The position numbers and the translations under genes are program-made. The notes below the pieces were generated by a model. It was not told where the DNA came from. It made no database searches and saw nothing but the letters and a program-made list of their open reading frames with translations. A DNA stretch of 64,000 nucleotides from contig NC_054747.1 of assembly GCF_018143015.1 (NCBI RefSeq), positions 36,406,733 to 36,470,732 on the forward strand, given 5' to 3'. The stretch comes from Lytechinus variegatus (lineage: Eukaryota; Echinodermata; Echinoidea; Temnopleuroida; Toxopneustidae). Positions 46,901 through 59,222 of the stretch are shown here, piece by piece (position 1 is the stretch's first letter; every line of letters begins with the position of its first letter).

Positions 46901-47099
46901 AGCTTGAGCGAGCGGAAGGAAAGCATTAGCCGCTTTCAAGCAACGGACTTCACTCAGATTAATAATTATGCCCGGATTTTTATCTCTTTATGATAGCACT
47001 GTGTTGGTTCATACAAACATCATGATTACACTCCTTATTTGATGTTTGAGACATCTATCTCGAGCACGTAGACCGTCCGCTCAGGGAGAAAGCGAGACA

Positions 47100-47423
47100 A
47101 TGACGAATCCGTCTTTTCTTCTGCGAAGATGTAATGCAGTCCCATTCATGCGCTTCTGTGTGGTGCTTCTTACCCTACCTCCAAGCCTGCTGGCGGGCAA
47201 CGTCCTTATAACGACAAGCCTTGGGGAAGGATCGCATTATTTCGTCGGGAAGACGATTGGAAAATACCTTGTGAGACACGGTCATAATGTGACGGTTCTC
47301 GTCAGCGAAGCATATGCTCACCGGGCAGACAATCCTGAAGACTCGGAGTTAAATTTCATTGTATTCCATCAATCGACCGAGCAGATTAAGTCTGTAAAAG
47401 AAAGACATTTGGCCTTCTCAAAG
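47100..47423 (+). CDS. UGT exon 1
   Basis: Signal peptide and start of the acceptor-binding N-terminal domain (GNVLITTSLGEGSHYFVGK), with VRHGHNVTVLVSE typical of UGT N termini. Donor AAG|GTAAAG, phase 0. Confidence 0.88.
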
Positions 47424-50400
47424 GTAAAGACTGATGTCCCGCTTTCTGTCGCCCTTATGTGATGTATGTAGTATCGTCCTTTAGTTTGCATCCCTCATGT
47501 TTTCATCTCAGGTGCTCATGTTTGTTGATAGATGGAGTACTGATCAATTAGTTAATAATTTCTTAATATTTTCATTGCTCGCGATTTAGTGAATATAGCC
47601 TGAGCTCGACCGAAAATTGTTCATTTTTTTCAAAATATGATAAGATTTTATCAACAATTTAATCATCTGTCTTTACTTAATTGTTTAATTATGTCATTGG
47701 TAATATGCAAATTTATTTTTAAAAAATCTTGTAAATAAAGTAAACTAAATTTAAATAATGTCCCAAGGATACAAATGTCATAGTAGAACAAAAATGTATA
47801 ATTCAAATAGGATTATAATACAAGCCCGCCACCGAAAATTGTTCAAATTTTATCAAAATATGATTAGATTCTATCAACAATCAAATCATCTGCTTTCATG
47901 TCATTGTTTAATTATCTCATTGCTAATATGTAAATTTATAAACAATCGTATAAATAAGATAAACTCAATTTAAATGAATCCCTTAAGGTACAAAACGTCA
48001 TAAAAAAATTAACTTAGATTGTAAACTTTTATCGTAAGCTGTCATTCCAAATTGACAGCTGGAGTGTCATTCAGCACCTCGTTAACGTATTGAAATATGA
48101 ATGGAGGAAGGTTACCACCTCAGAATATATTGACGGCATAATGAAAAAAAAATGAAACTTGATTTCATATTATGTCAAACGGGGCAACATGTGCATGTGT
48201 TCCATTTCCGTAGATACAGTGCATCCCAGAATGAACGAAACCGAGATTTAGCGATAATTTATCATAACTTAATCATAAATACAATAGACAAATGACCTAC
48301 CAATGTAAAGCTTAGAATCTTTTCTTTCATCCGATATTACTTAGATTGTTTCACATTCACGCATGAGTGAGCAAAAACAATTTGAAGAAATAATACCAAA
48401 AACTCATTTGGCGGGGGTGTCTGAATTTCAAAAGGAAAATCGCATGCCTAATCTGCTCTTTTATTTGATACCTTAATCACAGAAAATGGCCAAGAAATAA
48501 AAAAGTTATGTTCCCTCGAAACAATGCTTGTATTTCCATAATTTCATTAAATAAACGTGTCTTCACCGGTTTCTCACAGTAGCTATCGCACGGTTAAAGT
48601 TGAATTAAGAAGACGATTCCAAATATTGAGATATTTACATTAATAGCAACCTTACAACCCCCAAACACTAAGAGTTGATTCGACCCCCCATTTTCTTTTT
48701 TTCGAAATAGTGAATTTGAACGATCTATCCCTACTCATTTTCCATGAGTTCGCTCCTGCAATGCCTACCGAGACGGGCGTTCTTTGACTGTGACGTCACT
48801 GCATGGGGGGTATAGTAAACAAGGCAGCTCGTTTTGTGTACTATGCACGTATGTCTTCATATTTACCTTTGTGTCAAAACTTTTATCGCTATTGATTTTG
48901 TATGTGAATGATATTGAAAGGAAGTAATATTTATTCAAAGACATATAGTCAATAATATGCCCCTACATTTTTAAAACTGTTCTTCTTTGTAGCGATTTTT
49001 AGACAGTTTTAATGCCTTGTTTTCGTTCGGGACTGTGTCCGTGGTCAAACAAGTCATAATGGAATAAACTGCAGTTGAAGTTGTATCTGCGAGCCGGAGA
49101 ACTTGCAAAGAGGAAATGATTAAAAGTATACTTATGGCCGTACTATTATTCCAAATATATAAATTTCCTCAGAATGGTACCATAGACCTTAAAAGAATAA
49201 TTTCAAGGCGAATAATTTGAAATTTCATCGAGACCTTCTCACCAGTCGATAACGTAGCAGACGTGTTATCATGACATATTTATCCGCGTGTGACGCGGCT
49301 CTTGCAAAAAAACACAGTTGGTTGCGGAATTGATTTGTGCCGACCGGCCGCCCGCTCCGGTGCAGCTAGCTGTCGAGCTACCGGTACCGTATACCTTTCT
49401 TGCTGTCTTCAACTCACTTGCGAATTGCGTTTGTATGTGTGACGGTTACGGTGATTAAATATAGAAAACAACTCGGAAGGCCGAGAAGAATAGTACCTAC
49501 GTTTGATTTCAGATTGTTCTGTGGAATGAGCTATGAGTGGAAATGATCCAGAGTATATAACAAATGGAATGCCTCTGGCCGTCTCACCTGCACCACGCGG
49601 TTCAATATAGCAGCAGTGCTGACTTTGAATACTACTCTAACTCGCACAAGATGATCAGTGATACATGGTTACTCTTATGTCCACTTTTTATGAACTAGAC
49701 CAATAAACTTACAGAGATATGATGGTTATTCAACAAAAAACCCAACATGGCCAAAGTTCATTGACCTTACATGACCTTTGACCTTGATCATGTGACCTGA
49801 AACTCGCACAGGATGTTCAGTGATACTTGATTACTCTTATGTACAGGTTTCATGAATCAGATCCATAAACTTTCAAAGTTATGATGGTAATTCAACAGAT
49901 ACCCCCGATTCGGCCAAAGTTCATTGACCCTAAATGACCTTTGACCTTAATCATGAGACCTGAAACTTGCACAAAATGTTCAGTGATGCTTGATTACTAT
50001 TATGTCCAAGTTTCATGAATCAGATCCATAAACTTTCAAAGTTATGATGGGAATTCAACAGATATCCCCAATTCGGCCAAAGTTCATTGACCCTAAATGA
50101 CCTTTGACCTTGGTCATGTGACGTGAAACTCATGCAGGATGTTCAGTGATACTTGATTAACCTTATGTCCAAGTTTCATGAACTAGGTCCATATACTTTC
50201 TAAGTTATGACGTCATTTCAAAAACTTAACCTCAGGTTAAGATTTGATGCTGACGCCGCCGCCGTCGCCGCCGCCGCCGCCGTCGGAAAAGCGGCGTCTA
50301 TAGTCTCACTCTGCTTCGCAGGTGAGACAAAAATGGAGTCAAAGACAAAAGGAAAGAAAAAAGACGCCAGGGAATCACTGCATGGTCATGAACTGCGGGT

Positions 50401-53400
50401 CGACGGTACATACCAGACCGTACCACTACTACAGACCCCACTACTACAGTGCACTCAATGCCTGGCCGTGTTGTGTGTATTGTATAGGTGTGCAGCACGC
50501 ACAGAGCTGAGCTAGCCGCCGGAATTACTTTCCAGCTACTAACTTGATCGAACATCGTGATAAAATAGATGAGAAATAGTGAAAATATCATTCAATAACT
50601 CACTGTTTTGCAAACTTACATCATGATTTAAGAGTTCATGATAATTATTTATACTGTTTTTATACAGGGAAAGTAAAGATTTGTACATATGATTCCTCTT
50701 TGTTTGATTTGAGTTGCTTTGAAAAAAAAATTAAATCATCTTTCTCTCTGCATAGCATTTCTGTATTACACCCCGGCACCTCTTATCCTAAATTCCCCCT
50801 GGTGACGTCACACTCAGAGTGATTTTTCTGTACACTCGTCTCTTGGGCTCTGACAGGTGGCTAATTTCTTACTTTCAAAGCAAAATATCGAGAAGGTAGA
50901 AATTTTTGGGACATGCTATCTGTTTGAACAACTGATATATACTATATATTGTTTGTGGAACCCATATTTATGGAAACTCATCCCCTTCTTAATTCAACTT
51001 TAAGAAAAGACTTACATGTAATGCATGGCTGATCGTCAACAAAACGGAGTGTCGAGTGAGTTTGGACGCTAGCCTGTAAAACCTCTTCATTTTATGAAAT
51101 TATTGAAATTCAAGACTTTTTTCAACTAACCAGAACTTTGTTATTTCTTGACCATTATCTGTAATTGGGGTATCGAATTAAAGAGCAAATATTGAACTTT
51201 TTAAAAATGTGATTTTCCTTTTGAAACCCAGATACAGCCCGCCAAATAAATTTTGGGTTTCCCCTCTTCAAATTGTTTTTTCTCACTCATGCGTGAATGA
51301 GGAATAATCTGAGTAATATCAGATGAAAGAGGAGATTCTAAGCTTTACAATGGCAGTTCATTTGTCTATTGTATTTGTGATTAAGTTATGATAAATCATA
51401 GCTTAATCCTGGTTTCGTTTTTTTTTCTGGAAAGCACTGTATATACATATAAAGAGTATTTAAATTTCACTTATTTGGTTCCATGACGTTTGCTCCGACG
51501 ACAATTGCTCCGATGGAAAATCTGCAAATTAAACCAAACATAAATTCCAACCTCCATAACTACATGTTCATAAAACTGATCGTTATCTGTAAATTATTCT
51601 GAACCAAAATTTATGTTACAATCTAAGTCTAACTATAATAGTGCCCTGTGATATATCGAATCCGGAGCAAATGTCGGAGGAGCAATAAGAGTTTTGTTCC
51701 AAAAGGAGCTAAATCAATTTTTGATTTTTTTTTCTGTAAATCAAGATTTGTTTTTTAATTCACCACTTAAGCCACTGCTGTTTTATTTTGGTGTAGATGA
51801 TAGTACTACCATCTTAGATTGATAAAATCATCATTTCAAAAATCTAGCATTCATTATCAATTTTTAAAGATTTTTTTGAATTTCATTTTTCATGGATTTA
51901 GCTCCTTTTGGAACAAAAGCCTAGTACAATGTCACTTTATCCTTGATATCGGAAATTGAACACGAAACACATAAATATGGCTATTGTAGTACATTTCATT
52001 AAATCCAAAAATATTCATGAAAATGTATTTTTTCAGCAAAATTTGCACTGATGGTGTGTACTTGTATCCACAACATGTACCTTCAAAATTGAATGCAGAT
52101 AAAATGACAAATTTTAAATAACCGCATAGTGGATTACGCTACTTTTGGAACACTACTGTTTTGGATTCAGCTACTTTTGGAACAATTTTGCCAATTTTTT
52201 TCATTTTCTTTTCAATTGCGATATGTAGCATTTGATTCCCACGTCTAAGATACATATATTTGTAACAGAAAATTCCCAATTTTGGTCAAAAGTGGGTTTA
52301 GTTCCTGTTGGAATCAAGCTCTATTGTCGTTTCACCATCAACCTATTCATAGAATGCCCTTGAACCAAGTACCGCGACATACATCATCAACCTCATGCAA
52401 ACCCATCGCCAAGGTGCAGCGGACGATTGCGAAGACCTCCTGGGAAACCCCGACGTCATGCACCAACTCGAAGACGGCAAGTTCGATGTGGTAGTCTATG
52501 ACATGATCTGGTTGTGCAGTCTGATGGTGGCCATGAAACTGAACACAACCGCAGTGTTGTCTTCCCCAATGGCTGTGCCGACGATGCTATCCATGTACGC
52601 ACGAAATCCAGTCAATTTGGCCTACACTCCAGATTGTATGAATGGCTATACAAATAAAATGTCCTTTCTACAAGTAAGCATGGTTGATCAATATTTTTCC
52701 CAAAATGTTTTAGTTCATTGAAGAATGTATATATTTCCGGAAGTCGCATCCTTCAATATCAAATTATGCAACAAGTTAGAATAAATGCAATTGTGCACCA
52801 TATGATGAAGCATCTCCATGTAAATGTGAAGTAAACATTTTGGGCATTAGTAAATAATATTGAAATGTGGAAGAACATTGTGTGTGTGTATATATATGTG
52901 CATATAACGCTAGTTTTAGATACGTAGCAGAGAAATTCTTTACAAGATCTACTGCATGACAAGCCAACAATACTAACCCTATTTTACTTATATTCCTTTA
53001 TATTACAATATTATACACGTGATAATTATCGATTTGTATATCCTGGATCGCAACTTCATTATTGCCATCAACGGCCTAAATTGATGCCTTTATAAGAAAT
53101 AAGGTCATAAGTATAACTTGCACAAATTTTCAAACTTAGATTTCCTTAAAATATTCACTCCCATTTTCATTTCTCCTAATTTTGCTTGTCATGCACATAC
53201 ATCACTGTTGACTACAACCTGCTTTATACTTACAGTTATGCGAACCAACTGACCAAACGTCTTCATCCCTTATCGCGTGACGATGAATTCCGAACGAAAC
53301 ACTTTTAAAAAAATATATATATTTTTTATCTACAGCGTGTAAACAACGTAGTGGCCAATCAGGTATTATTCCAGATATTAGAGTACATGCATGGGCCTTT

Positions 53401-55819
53401 CAACACAGTCAGGGAACGCCATCAGATCAGGCAAGATTTGCAAGGATCTATCTCGGACCTCATCGGGACCTACACCGATTTATTCCTGGTCAATATGGAT
53501 TTTGCGGTGGAGTACCCGCTGCCGCTCATCCCGAATATCATCACCATAGGAGGAATCACTGCAAGACCGGCAGCACCATTACCAGATGTAAGCTCTGAAC
53601 CTCGTAACACAACGCTCAACGATCATCCTGTAACCTTTTTTTTTATGTTTGATTGCATTGAATAAAATTGTAAAATCAAGAGTACGATTAATCGCTGACT
53701 TTTTGTATTACGGGACTGACAGAAAAAAAATAACTCTCACAATCAAGCACAACGTGATTTTAAAGCCTGTCTTCAGTTTTGATAAATGGTCAGTAATGTG
53801 AATTATATCTTACAGAATTGTGAAGACAGTTTAGATCTTCCAACCGCCACTTCTCTGTGAAAATTTCAAATATTTAGGTCTTGGATATCTAGCACCCTCT
53901 ATCGGTGATATTTTGTTTCTTTTTTTTTTGTTTCATGAAAGAATTTCATTAATTTTATCCCGAAAATCCTCCTTCATAGAATTCATCAATAGTTTATCTA
54001 TTAAAGTCAATGTGATTCCCACCGACGTTCGAATGATTTAATACTGGATCTGCCTTTTCCTCTCCAAGGTTCTATTGACCTCAATTATTTTTGGTAATAA
54101 TTGAACTTGCTCCAAGTTTGTAATCTGTCATTGGGTGAATAAATCAATTTTAGTGTTTACCTACTGTGATTTCGTTTTGGACCCTTGATGTATTTGTGAA
54201 AGAAATCTATTCCTCCATCAAAGGGAGAAAACCGTTAATCATCACCGCACATTTTGAAATCTTGTACATTTTTTTTAATTGACGTATTTGTTCCTGTATT
54301 TTCCAGGACTTAGAGACACTCATGCAGTCATCTGGCGATGGTGGCGTCATCTTATTCACACTCGGTACTTATGTTACCCACATCAGACAAGAATTCCTTG
54401 AACCATTTGCAGAGGTCTTTGGTCGGTATCCGCAGCAGAAGGTTCTGTGGCAGTTCGTCGGTGAACCTAAGTTCAAGATACCGCCAAATGTAAAGATGAT
54501 GCCATGGCTGCCACAGAATGATATTTTAGGTAAGGATATGGTTGAGGTTAGGGTTACTGAGAGTTATGTTTGTCTTTGAAGATTATGCTGAAGATAATCT
54601 CCATCAACTAGCCCTCGCAAAAGAAGTTTGCAATCTTCACAAACGTCGTTGGTAATCTTAACGCATTTAAACTTTGCAAATTGTGTGGACTTTCAGGTCA
54701 CCCGAAGACACGTCTATTCATTTTCCATGGCGGCAACAACGGGTTCTACGAGACCATGTACCATGGTGTCCCAGCTATTCTGATACCACTCACAGGGGAT
54801 GCCATAGATCAGGGGTCTCGACTGACGCATCAGGGTTTCGGCATAGTCCTTGACAAGACCAATGTGACGGTTGATGTACTAGACGATGCAATAAAAACGA
54901 TCTTCAACAACAATAGGTATTTAATCTACTATTGTTCATGGTTATTGCACGGGATTAGATTTCTATTTCAGCACCTTAAGGAGTATGGTTGAAATTGGGC
55001 TTTATAGACTGTACAGTTAAATTCAGATCCGGTACGCACAATTTTATGCTAAAAAATGACATTTCAAGAACATTTCACTGTATTCAATGTATTTTGAAGA
55101 AAACAAAACAATTATATGAAACACAATCCTGTCAATTTATTATCATTTCACATTTCTCCTTGTTCAATCCACCTTGATTGACGCCCATGGATACAGCGAT
55201 ATAATTTCATCCATTATCTTATTCAACGTTCATTTCACATTCTGCTAAAGAGTGATGTTAATTGTTCCTCCCTATCAATACTACTTCACATCATCAAAAA
55301 GAATGTATTCGATTACACGATTTCTGCTAACCATCTAATAAATCCTTGGTTAAAAAAAAATTTTCATTTAGATACGTTTCACTCATGCTGTCGTGGAAGT
55401 GATTTCAAAGCAACCGATAATACGTTTTTGGAAACAACATGATTTTTTGGTCTGTCCCTTCAGAAAGATTTGAACTTATAATTTCCCTGTATTCACGGTG
55501 CTAATTATGAATGTTCACATTTCGTATTCGCAGTTACTCGGAGGTGGCAAAGCTACTGTCCGCTCGTCTGCAAAGTAGGTCGATGCATCCGGGTGATCGC
55601 GCTGCATTCTGGGTAAATCACGTGATGAAGCATGGAGGCGGCTACATGAGAAGCCCACTGATTGGACTCAACTTTATACAGCGTAATATGCTAGATGTTT
55701 TGGCATTTTTCCTAGCCTTGGTCTCAGTAATACTAGTGGTTTCTTTCTATAGCATCCGGTGCACTCTAAGTTTCTGTAAACAGAAATGTATCTCTTCTTC
55801 TAAACAAAAACATGATTGA
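47100..55819 (+). CDS. UDP-glucuronosyltransferase (UGT family)
   Basis: Complete six-exon gene: 47100-47423, 52353-52673, 53336-53587, 54307-54529, 54697-54916 and 55534-55819; junction phases 0,0,0,1,2, all GT-AG, 1626 nt, 541 residues. UGTs move glucuronic acid or another sugar from a UDP-sugar onto lipophilic molecules in the ER lumen. Seen: signal segment (about 17-33), GSHY with His46 in the place of the family's catalytic His, FDVVVYD with Asp158 near the place of the partner Asp, MPWLPQNDILGHPKTR, the sugar-donor signature FHGGNNGFYE (383-392), IPLTGDAIDQ (403-412), a membrane anchor (about 499-520) and a short basic tail. Length is normal for the family. The ATG at 47100 is chosen because it precedes the signal segment; an in-frame Met17 is an alternative. 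AATAAA occurs at 55824-55829 and 56067-56072. Sugar and acceptor specificity cannot be told. Confidence 0.93.
48217..51439. mobile_element. 3.2 kb TA-flanked TIR element in UGT intron 1
   Basis: CAGTGCATCCCAGAATGAACG at 48217 and CTGGAAAGCACTG ending at 51439 are inverted. About 200 bp of subterminal arms also pair (ACATTCACGCATGAGTGA / TCACTCATGCGTGAATG; CTAAGCTTTACAATG / CAATGTAAAGCTTAG). TA flanks both ends. The centre includes the 163-bp DR1 array. No transposase seen. Confidence 0.75.
49610..50335 (+). repeat. 163-bp tandem array with TGACCTTTGACCT in UGT intron 1
   Basis: TGACCTTTGACCT sits at 49772, 49935 and 50098, exactly 163 bp apart. Units include CAAAGTTCATTGACC and GAAACT.GCACA. 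The right edge is a GCCGCCGTCGCC stretch and GTCTCACTCTGC...GTGAGAC, mirroring the array at 14777-15425. Confidence 0.88.
51485..52325. repeat. Inverted repeats TTGCTCCGA and GTTCCAAAAGGAGC in UGT intron 1
   Basis: TTGCTCCGACGACAATTGC faces GGAGCAAATGTCGGAGGAGC (51489-51685). TTGTTCCAAAAGGAGCTAAA (51692) faces ATTTAGCTCCTTTTGGAAC (51896). Further CTACTTTTGGAACA copies follow to 52190. These are probable foldback elements right up to the exon 2 acceptor. Confidence 0.65.
52353..52673 (+). CDS. UGT exon 2
   Basis: 107 codons, phase 0-0. Contains DVMHQLEDGKFDVVVYDM, the segment that carries the catalytic-dyad Asp in known UGTs. Acceptor CATAG|AAT, donor CAA|GTAAGC. Confidence 0.9.
53336..53587 (+). 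CDS. UGT exon 3
   Basis: 84 codons, phase 0-0. Ends the N-terminal domain with VNMDFAVEYPLPLIPNIITI and GGI, a linker pattern common to animal UGTs. Acceptor CTACAG|CGT, donor GAT|GTAAGC. Confidence 0.9.
54307..54529 (+). CDS. UGT exon 4
   Basis: Start of the UDP-sugar-binding domain: GVILFTLGTYV, then VLWQFVGEP and MMPWLPQNDIL. The usual FSLGS has become FTLGTYV. Phase 0 to 1. Confidence 0.92.
54697..54916 (+). CDS. UGT exon 5: signature motif
   Basis: Carries HPKTRLFIFHGGNNGFYET and IPLTGDAIDQ, the donor-sugar signature. Compared with the common form (PLFADQ) two extra residues lie before the DQ pair. Phase 1 to 2. Confidence 0.92.
55534..55819 (+). CDS. UGT exon 6: membrane anchor and stop
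   Basis: Completes the Rossmann domain, then has a 22-residue hydrophobic anchor (LAFFLALVSVILVVSF) and a Cys/Lys-rich cytosolic tail ending KQKHD. Stop TGA at 55817-55819. Acceptor CGCAG|T, phase 2. Confidence 0.9.
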
Positions 55820-55823
55820 ACAG

Positions 55824-55829
55824 AATAAA
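55824..55829 (+). terminator. Possible UGT polyadenylation signal
   Basis: AATAAA five bases after the UGT stop. A second AATAAA at 56067-56072 gives a more usual 3' UTR length and may be the main site. Confidence 0.4.
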
Positions 55830-56072
55830 TGAATTTAATATTTTTTTATTCTCATTCTTCACATTGACAATTTCCAAAGACATGTATATATATATTGGTG
55901 ATTCTATGAGAATTATAATTATGTGTGACATGGTGATTGAGCTAGGCATGTATCGTTGTGACAGGAGTGGATTGGTAGAATGAACACAGCTGGCGTGTGA
56001 ATCTCCATTGGCCTTGACAAGCACACTACTACTACTTGATTTTGAAAGGTTTAGGAATTCTGTAAGAATAAA

Positions 56073-57278
56073 AAGTATCTTAAAATTCCTTTATTTGGGA
56101 CGAGACACGTTTTAAAAGGAAGTGCCTGGAACTGGTTTTCATGATATAGTTATTCGGATAATGATCATGTACTGATAAATAAGAATTACTCATATTTAGC
56201 AAGTGTTTGCTTTCCGAATTTAATTTGCAACCCTACAGAAACATGAGAAAGGAAGACTTTAACATGTTTAGAACGTGTTAGACATTGTATGGCTTTGTAT
56301 ATTCCGTGGTGCCTGAAACCATTTTGATAGTCGAATAAGATTCAAGTTTAGGTTAATTGCCGATTAATATTCTTCCTATATAATCTCAATATATTATTTA
56401 TGATCAAACATTAAAGTCTCATCTGATTTTTTTAGGAAACCAAACTGTTTGGAAATCGTAGCAAATGCACAATGCGGCGCTTTATCTAGTGACATGCATA
56501 AATGTAAGTGCTATTCGCTTCTTTGCCTAAAAAAAATAATGATAATAAACGGTGCTCCTTGTTCATAAATAAAAGTAGCATAGCTCAGCTTTGATAGTTA
56601 TACAACATGGCGAAAACAATCTCGGAAAGTTTTTATATCCTGCGCTTTTGCAGCAATAAAATGACGGTTTAATTTATCAGCCTCGTCTAAACTTTATTAA
56701 GTGGCATGCATGACCTTTTTTTGAAATGTGGGTCGCGTCAGTTTGTTTTTCTCTCTCTCTTGTAAAAGAAAGTGAAAACAACCATCATTCAATTATTTGT
56801 TCTTAATTAAACATCGACAACTTTAACATATAATCTCTGTATGCTTTGCTGAACACATTGGAAACTTTATTAGATCTTTGGATCATTAGTAACACTAAAT
56901 GTATACGTGACGATAGAGTGCAAAGTTCCGTGCTAATGATGTACCTTGGGGTATAAATAATAATTAAAAAATATCTAAGTTGTACCAATTACAAAAGTAT
57001 AGATTGAACTCGGGCGAGCCAACTATCGATAAAGCCAGGAAATATTATTGTCAGTGTTGTGCTTGTTTGATTTTTCCTCATTTATTCAGGCTTTATGTTG
57101 GGGTGGACTTGTCGTCTAAGCCCCCATAATCCCTTTTCAGTATCAATGTTGTTTGCCCCCCCCCCCAAAAAACGGGGGGCAGTCCGGAGCCATTATGGAA
57201 TTTGTGATTAAACTCTGTCTCCCGAATTCAAATGAGCTTTGTATATCATCATAAAAAAACACTGAATTGTCTTTTAAA
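56073..57278. other. Intergenic after the UGT gene
   Basis: No gene. A G/C-run foldback (GCCCCCCCCCCCCAAAAAAC then GGGGGGC) sits near 57157-57180. Confidence 0.45.
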
Positions 57279-57620
57279 GGTTACACTTCGTAATGCCGAA
57301 GGTTCGTAATTCCGAAACACGTAAATTGCATATACGTCGATGTTCGTTAATCCGAAAACGTTAAAGGGTTCGTTAAAGCGAACATTTGTGGCGTTATTCC
57401 GAAGGTTCGATAATCTAAAAACGAAATAAGGTTCGATGTTCCGAAGGTTCTTTAATCCGAAAACGAAATAAGGTTCGTTAATCATTTCGTTTTCGGACTA
57501 ACGAACCTTTATTACGAACCTCATTTCGTTTTCGGATTAACGAACCTTCGGAAATACGGACCTCACTTCGTTTTCGGACAAACGAACCTTTGGAATAAAG
57601 AACCTCCAGAATTACGAATG
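57279..57620. repeat. Foldback element of GGTTCGTTAATCCGAAAACG units
   Basis: Direct units GGTTCGTTAATCCGAAAACG on the left and the complement on the right meet near 57485, so the whole block can fold on itself. Left edge GGTTACACTTCGTAA resembles the ends of 5130-6117. Confidence 0.8.
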
Positions 57621-58569
57621 TATGCGGTTTTAGAAACTCCCTCTTTTAGAGATCCCAAATCTTATTTTGTTTTATCATTTCATGAACTTTCAAGCATATG
57701 TACATAATAACTATACGCTCCGTTGCAAACAGAATTTGCTTCTTTTTATTCCAAAATCATTGTAATCATTCAATTTTAACTTATTACAGTACTAACTACA
57801 GTGCATATTACTCTTGTATTGGCATTCATTTAATCATTTTTGTTGTGTATGATTGTGTCTCAGACAGAGACTATGAAAATGTATATTGAAATCCCAAAGA
57901 TGACAAAAGAAATTCAAGATATAGAGAAAGAGAGAGGGGGCGGAAGAGAATTATATGAATTATAAGTAGGTGAAGAAGAGGCAAAGGACTCCAGGACGAA
58001 TGGTAGTCCGGAAAGAGGGGGAAAGAAGGCGAAGACACAAGAAGACAACAAGTAACGGAAAGAGGGATAAAGAGAGGTTTGGGACGAAAAGGGGAAAGTA
58101 GATAATAGATGGGTGGGGGTGCATTCCTAAAACGTGCATGGGTTGGTGAATGTGTTAGTGTACATGTGAAAAAGATGTACTGCGAGAGAGAGAAGGGAGA
58201 GAGAGGGAGGCAGAGGCGTCGATCCTGGGGGGGGGGGGCAGGGGGGGGGGGGCGATCGCCCCACCAATGAAAATGTTGGGGGGCAAACATCATTTTGCCC
58301 CCCCCCCAATAATTCCGGATATGCCCCCCAAAAACAAGATTGTAATGTTCAGCAAGCGAGATTAAGATATACAACTCGTTCTTTATTTAAAATCGTGCTC
58401 AAAATGTTCGCTTTTCAGATTGGAATATAAAAATTTTCAGCTCGCGCTTCGCGTTCGCATCATTTTTCTAGCAAAAACCCATACTTTTCATGATTAAATA
58501 GGTGAATGTAAATGTCCCGTTTTCAGTTCTAAGCCTCACTAAAGAACTCCTGCTTCGATTTGCAATCAT

Positions 58570-58571
<2 letters not shown>

Positions 58572-58611
<40 letters not shown>

Positions 58612-58952
58612 TGTTCTTTATCAAAAACGTTCATTAAACTGTCATTGTTTCAGATCTGAATATCAAAATTTTCAGCCCGCGCTTTGCATCTATTCTTCTT
58701 TTAGATACCAATCTTAATCATTGGTACCAAAATGCTTAGAATATCAACTCTCTCTCGGTCACAATATAAAGAAATTTCAGCTCATGCACTCTCGGCACTC
58801 ATATTATCTGTGTAGTGAGATATATATCCTTCTCATGAGTTACTACAAACATTCCTGAACACGCACGCTTTTCCTGTCAGTATAAAAAAAAATCAGCTCG
58901 CGCTTCGCGCTCACATTAATTTGTTGGTGAGATACGTGTCTGTGTCCATGAG

Positions 58953-58996
<44 letters not shown>
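58572..58996. repeat. TA dinucleotide runs within the 58 kb hAT element
   Basis: Pure TA/AT runs at 58572-58609 and 58955-58996, and a third at about 59091-59118. Confidence 0.9.
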
Positions 58997-58997
<1 letters not shown>

Positions 58998-58998
<1 letters not shown>

Positions 58999-59088
58999 TT
59001 CGGCTTTCGTGGGCTATCCTGTCAAGGTATTCTTCAATTTCATTGTAATCTCTTGTGATATTCTTGACGAATAAAATCAATCAATCAA
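58998..59088 (+). mobile_element. Probable LINE 3' end fragment
   Basis: Same sequence as the complement of 1486-1612, ending AATAAAATCAATCAATCAAT. It lies within the hAT element copy. Confidence 0.5.
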
Positions 59089-59222
59089 TATATATATATA
59101 TATATATACACATATATATATGTGTGTATGTGTGTGGGTGTTTTGTACGATCGACCGCCTTTTGAACGTTAATGATTTTGCCCCCCCCCCCCCCCAATCC
59201 GAAAAATGGATCGATGCCCCTG

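Larger units (their letters stand above)
58211..59222. mobile_element. Second copy of the CAGAGGCGTCGATCC hAT-type element
   Basis: Same ends as 16318-17142 (right end GGATCGATGCCCCTG). Flanks GAGGGAGG and GAGGAAGG agree at 7 of 8 bases, consistent with an old 8-bp duplication. It carries the same GCTCGCGCTTCGC units and long TA runs. Confidence 0.85.

Noticed and set aside
50207-50515. Open frame with an Ala run (AAAVAAAAAVGKAA)
   Set aside because: It is translation of a GCCGCC stretch at the edge of the DR1 repeat array; the mirrored array at 14.8 kb gives a similar accidental frame.
57249-57485. Open frame with repeated EPYFVFGLKNLRN
   Set aside because: It is a translation of the foldback repeat units in the reverse direction.
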